32,804 nucleotides of DNA from Klebsiella pneumoniae (GTDB lineage Bacteria; Pseudomonadota; Gammaproteobacteria; Ga0077536), in the NCBI GenBank assembly GCA_945876945.1, contig CAMCQE010000035.1:1-32804 (forward strand). The letters run 5' to 3'. The position numbers and the translations under genes were made by a program. The notes under the pieces were generated by a model. It had not been told where the DNA came from. It searched no databases and worked only from the letters and a program-made list of their open reading frames with translations. How positions within the stretch are numbered: position 1 is the first letter of the stretch; every line of letters starts with the position of its first letter. This document shows positions 6,795 through 14,603 of the stretch, in pieces.

Positions 6795-8968
6795 TGAGCC
6801 GACGTAACGATCGAAGCCCGCGCGAGCCGCGCGAATACAACGTTGTCATTCCGTCGCGTGAGGACATCGCCAAAGCACTAGAGGCGGCCGATGCGCCGCT
6901 GCCTTTGCCAGCGCTCGCCAATATGCTCGGCCTGCTGGGAGATGAAGAGGCCGTTGAAGGCTTGAGCCGGCGCCTGCGCGCGATGGTTCGTGACGGGCAG
7001 TTGGTCGAAAATCGCGCAGGCCGTTTCGGCGTGGCGCGGCGCATGGAATTGATCGCGGGGCGCATTATTGGCCACCCCGACGGTTTCGCCTTTGTGCGAC
7101 CGGATACCGGTGAGGCAGATATCTATCTCGAACCCCGACAGGCACGCCGTGTGCTGCATGGCGACCGCGTGCTGGTGCGGATCGCCGGTGTTGACCAGCG
7201 TGACCGACCGTTTGGCGCGATCACCGAAGTGATCTCGCGCGCCAATACCGAAGTGGTTGGGCGCTATTTCAAGGATGGCGGTGTGGGCTATGTGGTGCCG
7301 GACAATCGCCTGATCAATCAGGACCTCCTGGTGCCCGCCGGCGACGAGGGCGACGCGAGCCACGGCCAGATCGTGGTGGCGCTGATTACCCAGCAACCGG
7401 ATGTGCATACCCAACCCATTGCCCGCGTGGCGTCGGTGTTGGGTAACCACATGGCGCCCGGGATGGAAGTCGAGATTGCCATTCGCGCCCACAGCCTGCC
7501 GTGTGTGTGGCCACTGGAAATTGAGCCCGAAGTGGCGCAAGTGCCCTTGGAAGTGAGCGCTGAGGACTGCATCGGACGGCAGGATTTGCGTGAGCTGCCT
7601 TTTGTCACTATCGACGGCGCGGACGCTCGCGATTTTGACGACGCGGTGTATTGCCGGGCGACCCGCGACGGCTACAAGCTTTTCGTGGCGATTGCCGACG
7701 TCGCGCACTATGTGCGCGAAGGCACGGCGCTGGATGCGGCGGCGCGCGAGCGCGGCACCTCGGTCTATTTTCCCGACCGCGTGATCCCCATGCTGCCGGA
7801 GGCGCTGTCCAACGGCATTTGCTCGCTGCGGCCGAATGTGGATCGACTGGTGCTGGTGTGCGAGCTTGCCCTCACCGCTGAGGGTGAACCGAAGAAAGCC
7901 CGCTTCTACAACGGCGTGATTCACTCGCACGCTCGCCTGATTTACGAGGAAGTCGCCGGCTGGCTGGGCGCGGCGCGGACCCGCGAAGCCACGGTGCGCA
8001 ATCAGGTGCTGCTCCTGCATGAGCTCTATCTCAAATTGCGCACCCGGCGCGAAGTACGCGGGGCGCTGGACATTGATTCGGTCGAGCCCAAGTTTGTGTT
8101 CAATGCCGCGCGCAAGATCGAGCGCATTGAGAGCCGGGAACGCAACGACGCCCACCGCCTGATCGAGGAATGCATGATTGCCGCCAACGTTGCGGCGGCC
8201 GAATACCTCGAACAGCACAAACTGCCGGCGCTATACCGCATTCACGCGCGGCCCGAAGGCGAAAAACTGGTGGCGCTGCGCAAATTTCTGGCCGAGCTCG
8301 GCATTGGTCTGCCGGGCGGCGAACGGCCGGAAGCACGCCACTTCGCGCAAGTGCTGGCGCAGGCCAAATTGCGGCCCGATAAACATCTCATCGAAACCGT
8401 GCTCATGCGCAGCCTGAAACTTGCGGTTTATCGCGGGGAAAACGCCGGCCACTTCGGGCTTGCGCTGGACGCCTATGTGCATTTCACCTCGCCCATTCGG
8501 CGCTATCCGGACCTGGTCGTGCATCGCGCCATCAAACGACGCCTCGCGCGCTCGAAAGCGCCCAAAGCAGCGCTGGAAGAAATCCCCGTGCTGGCAGAAC
8601 ACACCTCCATGACGGAGCGGCGCGCCGACGAAGCAACCCGTGAAGCGGTAGCCTGGCTGAAGTGCGAATTCATGCTGGAGAAAGTTGGCAAGAGCTTTGA
8701 GGGCACGATCAGCAACGTCACCTCGTTCGGCATGTTTGTGCAGTTGTCAGACATTTTTGTCGAAGGTCTGGTGCACGTTACGGCCTTGCCCGACGACTAC
8801 TACCAGTTTGACCCCACCGGCCATCGGCTCCGCGGTCGGCGCACCCACCGCGAGTTCCGGATCGGACAGCAAGTACGGGTCACGGTGATGCGGGTGAGTC
8901 TGGACGACCGGCAAATTGATTTTGCGCTGGCGGCCGAGGCGCCGGCCGCGAAGCGTCGACGGCGTTGA
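6794..8968 (+). CDS. rnr: Ribonuclease R
   Basis: RNase R is a processive 3'-to-5' exoribonuclease of the RNB family that degrades structured RNA in the cytoplasm and takes part in rRNA quality control. The 724-residue protein has an N-terminal winged-helix segment (about residues 20-80), cold-shock OB folds, and the catalytic RNB domain with DARDFDDAV (Asp277, Asp280, Asp282, Asp283). It also has the later RNB signature SPIRRYPDL and a C-terminal S1 domain starting at GTISNVTSFGMFV. It ends soon after S1 with a short KRRRR tail and lacks the long lysine-rich extension of the 813-residue Escherichia coli protein. I chose the ATG at 6794, preceded by GGGGTGAG. The frame is open back to 6671, but that part lies antisense inside tRNA-Leu and has no family similarity. 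It is followed 14 bases later by rlmB. Confidence 0.95.
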   Translation: MSRRNDRSPREPREYNVVIPSREDIAKALEAADAPLPLPALANMLGLLGDEEAVEGLSRRLRAMVRDGQLVENRAGRFGVARRMELIAGRIIGHPDGFAFVRPDTGEADIYLEPRQARRVLHGDRVLVRIAGVDQRDRPFGAITEVISRANTEVVGRYFKDGGVGYVVPDNRLINQDLLVPAGDEGDASHGQIVVALITQQPDVHTQPIARVASVLGNHMAPGMEVEIAIRAHSLPCVWPLEIEPEVAQVPLEVSAEDCIGRQDLRELPFVTIDGADARDFDDAVYCRATRDGYKLFVAIADVAHYVREGTALDAAARERGTSVYFPDRVIPMLPEALSNGICSLRPNVDRLVLVCELALTAEGEPKKARFYNGVIHSHARLIYEEVAGWLGAARTREATVRNQVLLLHELYLKLRTRREVRGALDIDSVEPKFVFNAARKIERIESRERNDAHRLIEECMIAANVAAAEYLEQHKLPALYRIHARPEGEKLVALRKFLAELGIGLPGGERPEARHFAQVLAQAKLRPDKHLIETVLMRSLKLAVYRGENAGHFGLALDAYVHFTSPIRRYPDLVVHRAIKRRLARSKAPKAALEEIPVLAEHTSMTERRADEATREAVAWLKCEFMLEKVGKSFEGTISNVTSFGMFVQLSDIFVEGLVHVTALPDDYYQFDPTGHRLRGRRTHREFRIGQQVRVTVMRVSLDDRQIDFALAAEAPAAKRRRR

Positions 8969-8982
8969 GTCGGGGAGCCTCC

Positions 8983-9726
8983 GTGGAACGAACCCTGTTG
9001 GTGTTTGGTCTGCACGCGTGTGCCGCCACGCTCAAGCGGGCCGCGCACGAGGTGCTTGAACTCTGGATCCGCCGTGACGCGGGGGCCGAACTGCAGGCCA
9101 TGGCCGATCAGGCCAGCGCGCTGGGCGTGGTCGTGCAGCGCGTGCCAGCACCGACGCTCGATCGCCTGAGCGAAGGCGGCGTCCATCAGGGCATTGTGCT
9201 TCGCCGACGGCCACCGGCCAGTCTGGACTTGAACCAATTACGCGCGCAGCTGGTCGGGCGCACGGCACCGCCATTGTTGCTCGCGATTGACCATCCGCAG
9301 GACCCCCACAATCTGGGCGCTTGTTTGCGAGTCGCCGACGGGGCGGGCGTGGATGCGGTCATCATCCCGCGTGACCGGAGCGTTGGCCTCACGGCCGTCG
9401 TCGCCAAGGTCGCGAGCGGGGCGGCTGACTCCGTGCCGTTGGTCCAGGTCGGCAATCTGGTGCGAGCGCTGGAAAGCCTCAAGGAAGACGGGCTTTGGGT
9501 AGTGGGGGCCACCGGTGAGACCGAATTGGATATCTATCGCGTTGACCTGAAGGTGCCGCTCGTCATGGTGTTGGGGGCTGAGGGGCCGGGCCTGCGTCGC
9601 CTCACGCGGGAGAGCTGCGATTTGCTGGCCCATATCCCAATGCTGGGCACCGTTGAGAGTCTCAATTTGTCGACCGCTGCGGCCGTATGTCTGTTTGAAG
9701 CACGTCGCCAGCGCATGTTTGGCTAG
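8983..9726 (+). CDS. rlmB: 23S rRNA (guanosine-2'-O-)-methyltransferase RlmB
   Basis: This SpoU/TrmH (SPOUT) enzyme methylates the 2'-OH of G2251 in 23S rRNA in Escherichia coli. The 247-residue protein has the small substrate-binding domain with the RlmB-typical EGGVHQGI, then the three SPOUT motifs: DHPQDPHNLGACLRVADGAG, LGAEGPGLRR, and IPMLGTVESLNLSTAAAV. The last motifs form the deep trefoil knot that binds S-adenosylmethionine. The GTG at 8983 is preferred because GGGGAG lies five bases before it and the protein then begins just ahead of the VFGLHA motif. An in-frame TTG at 8965 would overlap the rnr stop. The rnr-rlmB pairing is conserved in gammaproteobacteria. Confidence 0.94.
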   Translation: MERTLLVFGLHACAATLKRAAHEVLELWIRRDAGAELQAMADQASALGVVVQRVPAPTLDRLSEGGVHQGIVLRRRPPASLDLNQLRAQLVGRTAPPLLLAIDHPQDPHNLGACLRVADGAGVDAVIIPRDRSVGLTAVVAKVASGAADSVPLVQVGNLVRALESLKEDGLWVVGATGETELDIYRVDLKVPLVMVLGAEGPGLRRLTRESCDLLAHIPMLGTVESLNLSTAAAVCLFEARRQRMFG

Positions 9727-9735
9727 TCAAGCGGG

Positions 9736-9765
9736 TTTACAGTAGGTCGCTTCGCGGCTTACCAT
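9736..9765 (+). promoter_or_regulatory. Candidate sigma70 promoter for rpsF-rpsR
   Basis: TTTACA (9736-9741) is followed after 18 bases by TACCAT (9760-9765), in the 112-base gap between rlmB and rpsF. The match is 5/6 and 4/6. It would give a leader of about 65 bases that includes the hairpin at 9795-9817. This is based on box similarity only. Confidence 0.35.
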
Positions 9766-9794
9766 CACCGGCTCACAATTTGTTCAATCTCCTT

Positions 9795-9817
9795 GCTTCA
9801 CCGTTTTGCCGGGAAGC
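9795..9817 (+). promoter_or_regulatory. rpsF leader hairpin, possible S6:S18 autoregulatory site
   Basis: GCTTC, a bulged A, then CCG, a six-base loop TTTTGC, and CGG-GAAGC form an eight-base-pair stem with one bulged adenine. It ends about 12 bases before the GAGGAG ribosome-binding site of rpsF. An S6:S18-binding leader with a conserved CCG element next to unpaired bases is known upstream of rpsF in many bacteria. Position and shape fit, but I cannot test against the covariance model. The 3' arm is also part of the palindrome GAAGCTTC, so an alternative pairing exists. Confidence 0.4.
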
Positions 9818-9838
9818 TTCAATCCGAGAGGAGACCTC

Positions 9839-10276
9839 GTGCGGCATTATGAAGTCGTGTTTCTGGTCCATCCTGACCAGAGCGAACAGGTCAACGGCAT
9901 GGTTGACCGCTATCGAACCCTGATCGAGTCCAACGGCGGTGCTATCCACCGTCTTGAAGACTGGGGCCGGCGCCAGCTGGCCTATCCGATCAACAAAGTG
10001 CACAAAGCGCACTACGTCCTGATGAACATCGAAGTCAATGCCGCCACGCTGGCGGAACTGACTAGTGCGTTCCGCTTCAACGACGCCGTGTTGCGCAATC
10101 TCGTGATTGCTCGGGATAACGCGCTGACCGAACCTTCCCTCATGGCCAAGGCCAAGGAAGATCAGGAAGAACGTGACAGCGAACGTCGGGCACGTCATGC
10201 CGAGCGTGAAAGCCGCGCCGAATCATCTGCCACAGGCGCTGATGACGAAGCCGCTGACCAGCCGGCTGCTGAATAA
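9839..10276 (+). CDS. rpsF: 30S ribosomal protein bS6
   Basis: bS6 binds with bS18 in the platform of the small ribosomal subunit. The 145-residue protein begins [18 protein letters not shown], almost identical to the enteric protein, and contains [29 protein letters not shown] charged, disordered Glu/Arg/Ala-rich tail follows after residue 105, and its length varies in the family. The start is the GTG at 9839, with an excellent GAGGAG box just upstream. The frame is open to 9806, but the added residues do not belong to the family. It is followed 20 bases later by rpsR with no priB between them, as in Pseudomonas and Xanthomonas. Confidence 0.97.
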   Translation: MRHYEVVFLVHPDQSEQVNGMVDRYRTLIESNGGAIHRLEDWGRRQLAYPINKVHKAHYVLMNIEVNAATLAELTSAFRFNDAVLRNLVIARDNALTEPSLMAKAKEDQEERDSERRARHAERESRAESSATGADDEAADQPAAE

Positions 10277-10296
10277 GTCTCAGGGGATATAAAGCC

Positions 10297-10548
10297 ATGA
10301 TGAAATCCAAACCTCGTGGGGGCGGCTCGCGCCATTTCCGCCGCCGTCGCTACTGCAAGTTCACCGCCGAAAAAGTCGAAGAAATCGACTACAAGGACAT
10401 CAATACGCTGAAGGCCAACATTGCCGAAAACGGCAAGATTGTCCCGAGCCGGATTTCGGGCACCAAGGCCCGTTACCAGCGGCAGTTGGCGATTGCGGTC
10501 AAGCGCGCACGCTTTCTGGCGCTGTTGCCCTACAGCGACTCGCACTAA
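10297..10548 (+). CDS. rpsR: 30S ribosomal protein bS18
   Basis: bS18 is the partner of bS6 on the 30S platform. The 83-residue protein shows the family core [12 protein letters not shown], then [23 protein letters not shown], and the C-terminal [25 protein letters not shown]. Two consecutive ATG codons open the frame (10297 and 10300), and the second could be the true start. It is cotranscribed with rpsF. The next gene, a DUF2232-like membrane protein, starts 36 bases downstream. Confidence 0.97.
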   Translation: MMKSKPRGGGSRHFRRRRYCKFTAEKVEEIDYKDINTLKANIAENGKIVPSRISGTKARYQRQLAIAVKRARFLALLPYSDSH

Positions 10549-10584
10549 AAGCCCCAAGCGCACCGTACGCGGTACGACGCTGTC

Positions 10585-11502
10585 GTGCGAGGCATTGCGG
10601 GCTTTGCAATGCGCGGCGAACTGGCGGCAGCCAGTATGGCCGCGCTATTTGCGATTCTGGGATTGAATTTTGCGCCGCTGTTGCTGATTAGCGGCGCGGT
10701 GATTGGCTTGGTAACGCTGCGTCATGGTGTGCTAGCGGTCACCAAGGTGGCCTTGCTTGGGGCCATTGGCACAGCGGCATTTATGCTGCTCGCCGTGGGC
10801 AAAGTTGGGCTGGCGGGCTTGGTGGTGCTGCTGCCCTGGGTGCCGGTGGCGAGCGCTGCGCAGGTCTTGAGTCGGACCGGACTACCGGGTCGGGCAATAG
10901 CGGTCATCGCCATGTTTGTGATGGGCTTCTCCTGGTCGATTCGACAGGCTGCGCCCGACATCGACGGGTTCTGGCGCGAACGCATGACTGCACTGGTCAA
11001 GGCCATTTCCGAGCAGGGCGGCCAGGCGATGCTCTCTTCGGAGGAGATTGCGGCACTCGCTGGTCACATGCATCAAGCCTCGCTGGGCGTGATGATGCTG
11101 GCGCTGACGGGCATGCTCCTCATGGCGCGCTGGTGGCAGTCCTCGTTGTATCGGCCGGGCGCATTCGGCGAGGAATTCCGGGCGATGACGTTGCCGCTGT
11201 GGCCAATGCCTGTCGCTGGCGCGGTGGCCCTGGTGGCGTATATCGCAGGGTCGTCCAGCGAGATTGGGAAACTCTCCGGTGACGTTGTTGCCGTGCTGAT
11301 GTTATTGTTCGCCGTTCAAGGGCTTGCCATCGCCCACGAGCGCGTCAAATCGACGCACGGACGACGCAGTTGGCTCATCGGAATTTATGTGGCGGCGGCA
11401 CTCTTACCGCAACTGGCGGCAAGCGTACTCGCGGTCATTGGAATGGCAGACTATCTGGTGGATTTCCGCCAGCTTCGGCGCAAGAGGGCCGGTGGTCTAT
11501 AG
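10585..11502 (+). CDS. DUF2232-like integral membrane protein
   Basis: The 305-residue protein is very hydrophobic, with about seven to eight likely membrane helices and one polar stretch around residues 120-160 (DIDGFWRERMTALVKAISEQGG). I assign it to the DUF2232/YybS-like membrane proteins because of its composition and its position between rpsR and rplI, where Pseudomonas and relatives carry such a gene. Function is unknown. Its place inside a ribosomal protein operon suggests growth-linked expression. The start is uncertain: a GTG at 10585 gives the longest product, while an ATG at 10609 (MRGELAAASMAAL) begins closer to the first helix. Neither has a convincing ribosome-binding site. Confidence 0.7.
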   Translation: MRGIAGFAMRGELAAASMAALFAILGLNFAPLLLISGAVIGLVTLRHGVLAVTKVALLGAIGTAAFMLLAVGKVGLAGLVVLLPWVPVASAAQVLSRTGLPGRAIAVIAMFVMGFSWSIRQAAPDIDGFWRERMTALVKAISEQGGQAMLSSEEIAALAGHMHQASLGVMMLALTGMLLMARWWQSSLYRPGAFGEEFRAMTLPLWPMPVAGAVALVAYIAGSSSEIGKLSGDVVAVLMLLFAVQGLAIAHERVKSTHGRRSWLIGIYVAAALLPQLAASVLAVIGMADYLVDFRQLRRKRAGGL

Positions 11503-11567
11503 CAATACGGTTGGTTGGGCAATCTTGAGTCCAATCGCTACAAGTTCGGAATGCAAGGCGAAAGACG

Positions 11568-12032
11568 ATGGAAGTAATCCTGCTAGAGAAAATTCACAAC
11601 CTGGGTGCACTCGGAGACAAAGTCCGGGTAAAGCCGGGCTACGGCCGCAACTACCTTATCCCGCGTAAGAAAGCGGTCCCGGCGACTGCTGACAATATCG
11701 CCAAGTTTGAAGCCCGTCGCGCGGAGCTTGAAGCCCAGCAGCAGGCAACGCTGGCCGAAGCGCAGACGCGCGCAAACGCGTTGGCCGAGCTGGAACTCGT
11801 GATTGTGGCGAAAGCCGGCGCCGAAGGCCGCCTGTATGGGTCGGTTGGCACCAACGAAATCACCGAGGCGCTGGCCACGCAGGGCCACTCCATCGAGAAG
11901 CGCGAAATTCGTCTGCCAGAGGGCGCTTTGCGCAACGTCGGCCGCCACACTGTGGAACTCGCGCTGCACGCGGAAGTTTCCACTTCCATTGTGGTAGTAG
12001 TGGCAGCTGCTAACCCGGGCAGCGCCGCCTGA
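11568..12032 (+). CDS. rplI: 50S ribosomal protein bL9
   Basis: bL9 binds domain V of 23S rRNA with its N-terminal domain and reaches out from the L1 stalk side of the large subunit. The 154-residue protein has the N-terminal signature MEVILLEKIHNLGALGD followed by VRVKPGYGRNYLIPRKKA. A long helical connector (residues about 45-75) and the C-terminal domain with GRLYGSVGTNEI come next. An AAGGCGA box lies shortly upstream. It closes the rpsF-rpsR-DUF2232-rplI group, and a stem-loop follows at 12045. Confidence 0.97.
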   Translation: MEVILLEKIHNLGALGDKVRVKPGYGRNYLIPRKKAVPATADNIAKFEARRAELEAQQQATLAEAQTRANALAELELVIVAKAGAEGRLYGSVGTNEITEALATQGHSIEKREIRLPEGALRNVGRHTVELALHAEVSTSIVVVVAAANPGSAA

Positions 12033-12044
12033 GTGAGCCGAGGT

Positions 12045-12060
12045 GGCCGCGAAAGCGGCC
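12045..12060 (+). terminator. GC-rich stem-loop after rplI
   Basis: GGCCGC and GCGGCC pair perfectly around a GAAA tetraloop, 12 bases after the rplI stop. A GNRA loop on six GC pairs is very stable. There is no run of T after it, so it may be an imperfect terminator, a pausing site or an mRNA 3'-end stabiliser rather than a classical intrinsic terminator. Confidence 0.35.
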
Positions 12061-12069
12061 TCCAAACTT

Positions 12070-12113
12070 CCAAGCGGCGCGTAGCGTGATATCCCTCGCG
12101 CCAAGCCGCTTGG
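12070..12113. repeat. Inverted repeat upstream of dnaB
   Basis: CCAAGCGGC (12070-12078) is the exact reverse complement of GCCGCTTGG (12105-12113), separated by 26 bases. The right arm with its preceding bases also forms its own palindrome, CCAAGC-C-GCTTGG (12101-12113), so two mutually exclusive structures are possible. It lies 22 bases before the dnaB start, in the only gap between rplI and dnaB. Confidence 0.5.
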
Positions 12114-12135
12114 CTAGACCGGTGACTGAACGACC

Positions 12136-13536
12136 ATGAGCACCGACCCTTCTCCCAGTCGCTCGCCCGCCGCCGATCGGTCGGCGGAATCGCTACGCGT
12201 ACCACCCCATTCGATTGAAGCCGAACAGTCTGTGCTGGGCGGTTTGATGCTCGATAACGACGCCTGGCTTCAGGTGGTCGAGAAACTGAGCTATCAGGAT
12301 TTCTACCGTCGCGACCATGCGGCGGTTTTCCGTGCTGTCGAGGCGCTCGCTAACGACGGCAAGCCCTACGACATCATCACCCTATCCGAGTGGCTTGAGT
12401 CGCAAGACCAACTGCAGATGGTGGGCGGCATCCAGTATCTCGCCCAGTTGGCGGACAACACCCCGACGGCTGCCAATATCGCCGCCTACGCCGACATCGT
12501 TCGCGACCGCGCGGTGCTCCGAAATCTCATCCGCGCCGGTACGGATATCGCCGAATCCGGATTCCGCCCGGAAGGTCGAGGTACGCCAGAACTCATCGAC
12601 CTTGCGGAACGCACCGTGTTTGAAATTGCGGAGCGCGAATCGCGCGGCCGAAAAGGCTTTCGCCAGCTGAAAGACCTGCTGGTGGGGGCGCTTGAGCGTA
12701 TCGACCAACTGTTCCAGCGAGACAATCCGATTACCGGCGTGGCCACCGGTTATTACGAACTCGACGCCATGACATCGGGCCTGCAGCCGGCAGATTTAGT
12801 CATCATCGCCGGCCGCCCGTCGATGGGTAAGACCGCGTTCGCGCTCAACATCGCGCAAAACGCGGCGGTCAAGGAAAAGGTGCCGGTCGCGGTGTTCAGC
12901 ATGGAAATGCCGAGCGAGCAGCTCGCCATGCGTATGCTGTCGTCGATTGGACGTATCGATCAGCACAAGGTGCGTACCGGCAAGCTGGGTGACGACGACT
13001 GGCCGCGGCTGACCCACGCCGTTGGGGTGCTTTCAGACGTCAGCCTGTTCATCGATGACACGCCGGCGCTGACGCCCGGCGATTTGCGTGCCCGTTGCCG
13101 TCGGCTTGCCCGGGAACACACGCTCGGCATGATTGTGATCGACTACCTGCAGCTCATGACCGTACCCGGTTCGAACGAGAATCGCGCGACCGAAATCTCG
13201 GAAATCTCGCGGTCCTTGAAGGCGCTGGCGAAAGAATTGAACGTGCCGGTGATTGCGCTCTCCCAGCTCAACCGCAGCTTGGAACAGCGGGGCGACAAAC
13301 GCCCCGTGATGTCGGATTTGCGCGAGTCGGGCGCTATCGAGCAGGACGCCGACCTCATCATGTTTATCTATCGTGACGAGGTTTATAACGAAGACAGCAC
13401 CGACAAGGGCGTGGCCGAAATCATCATCGGCAAACAACGTAATGGCCCGATCGGCATGCGCAAGCTGCGCTTCTTCGGCGAATACACCACGTTCGAAAAT
13501 CTGGCCTTTGAGCAATATGGCGGGGGCCCTGCGTGA
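12136..13536 (+). CDS. dnaB: Replicative DNA helicase DnaB
   Basis: DnaB is the hexameric 5'-to-3' helicase that opens the replication fork and binds primase and the clamp loader. The 466-residue protein has the N-terminal domain starting PHSIEAEQSVLGGLMLDNDAW, a linker helix, and the RecA-like C-terminal domain. Walker A is GRPSMGKT at residues 226-233. The Walker B region is LGMIVIDYLQLM, followed by ALSQLNRSLEQR and SDLRESGAIEQDADLI. Length is normal for the family (Escherichia coli 471), and no intein is present. The stop overlaps the alr start in GTGA, so alr is probably translated by coupling. Confidence 0.97.
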   Translation: MSTDPSPSRSPAADRSAESLRVPPHSIEAEQSVLGGLMLDNDAWLQVVEKLSYQDFYRRDHAAVFRAVEALANDGKPYDIITLSEWLESQDQLQMVGGIQYLAQLADNTPTAANIAAYADIVRDRAVLRNLIRAGTDIAESGFRPEGRGTPELIDLAERTVFEIAERESRGRKGFRQLKDLLVGALERIDQLFQRDNPITGVATGYYELDAMTSGLQPADLVIIAGRPSMGKTAFALNIAQNAAVKEKVPVAVFSMEMPSEQLAMRMLSSIGRIDQHKVRTGKLGDDDWPRLTHAVGVLSDVSLFIDDTPALTPGDLRARCRRLAREHTLGMIVIDYLQLMTVPGSNENRATEISEISRSLKALAKELNVPVIALSQLNRSLEQRGDKRPVMSDLRESGAIEQDADLIMFIYRDEVYNEDSTDKGVAEIIIGKQRNGPIGMRKLRFFGEYTTFENLAFEQYGGGPA

Positions 13537-14603
13537 CCCGCCCTGCGCGGGCCATCTTCAACCCGGCGGCGGTCCGATCAAACCTTCAGGTGGTGCGCAG
13601 TGCCGCGCCCGGCGCGCGAGTGCTGGCGATCGTCAAGGCAGATGCCTATGGCCACGGTGTGGTGCGGGTGGCGCGGGCCTTGGGGGAGGATGTTGATGCG
13701 CTTGGGGTCGCCTGTGTCGAAGAGGCGGTCTGCCTGCGGGATGCGGGCATTGAGCGCCCCATCGTGCTGCTGGAAGGGCCGTTTGAGGCGCGTGAGCTCA
13801 CCGAGATCGCAATCCATCGATTGGAGTCGGTGGTCCACAACGACGAGCAGCTGGAATGGTTCGCTCGCCATCCCGTTGGCACCGCGCTGTGGCTGAAATT
13901 TGATACCGGCATGCATCGTCTCGGCTTCGCGCCGGCCGACGCTGCGCGGGTTGTCGAGCGGCTGCAGCGGCCGGACCGCGAATTACGGCTGATGACGCAC
14001 TTCGCCAGCGCGCATCGGGTTGGTGATGCCAGCGTTGAGCATCAGTTACAGGCCTTCCTCAGTGCGACCGCAGAACTGCCCGGCGAACGTTGTCTCGGTA
14101 ATTCAAGCGCCATCCTGGCGTGGCCAGGGACCCATGCGCAGTGGGTGCGGCCCGGGCTCATGCTCTACGGCGTCTCGCCATTCGCCGAGCGCACCGCCGA
14201 GTCCTTGGGACTGCGGCCCGCGCTCACAGTTACCTCTGCGCTGATTGCGGTGAAAACCGTGCCGGCCGGCGGGGCTGTCGGTTACGGACAGGCCTACCTC
14301 TGCCCGGAAACGATGCCGATCGGCATTGTGGCGTTCGGCTACGCGGACGGTTACCCGCGGCAGGCGGCGACCGGCACGCCGGTGCTGGTTAATGGTGTGC
14401 GGACGCAGGTCATCGGCGAGGTCACGATGGACATGATGATGGTTGATCTCCGCCCGGTAGCGGGCGCCAGGGTCGGTGATCCGGTCGTGCTGTGGGGCGA
14501 AGGATTACCGGTTTCTGAAATCGCCAGCGCGGCGAACACCATTCCCTATGAACTCCTGTGCCGGATGCGAATGCGCGCGCAGTTTGTGGAGTTGCCGGCA
14601 TGA
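13533..14603 (+). CDS. alr: Alanine racemase
   Basis: This pyridoxal-phosphate enzyme interconverts L- and D-alanine and supplies D-alanine for peptidoglycan. The 356-residue fold-type III protein has the cofactor lysine in AIVKADAYGHG (Lys35) and the second catalytic base in AVGYGQAY (Tyr251). It also has the family segments KFDTGMHRLGF, NSSAIL and EVTMDMMMVDL. The GTG at 13533 overlaps the dnaB stop, and the TGA overlaps the radA ATG (ATGA), which forms a coupled dnaB-alr-radA unit. Length equals that of other proteobacterial racemases (about 359). With a single alanine racemase visible here, I cannot say whether it is the biosynthetic or the catabolic isozyme. Confidence 0.95.
   Translation: MTRPARAIFNPAAVRSNLQVVRSAAPGARVLAIVKADAYGHGVVRVARALGEDVDALGVACVEEAVCLRDAGIERPIVLLEGPFEARELTEIAIHRLESVVHNDEQLEWFARHPVGTALWLKFDTGMHRLGFAPADAARVVERLQRPDRELRLMTHFASAHRVGDASVEHQLQAFLSATAELPGERCLGNSSAILAWPGTHAQWVRPGLMLYGVSPFAERTAESLGLRPALTVTSALIAVKTVPAGGAVGYGQAYLCPETMPIGIVAFGYADGYPRQAATGTPVLVNGVRTQVIGEVTMDMMMVDLRPVAGARVGDPVVLWGEGLPVSEIASAANTIPYELLCRMRMRAQFVELPA

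Noticed and set aside
6878-8218. 446-codon open frame on the minus strand over rnr
   Set aside because: It is antisense to the conserved RNase R catalytic region and is His/Gln/Arg-rich without any family motif.
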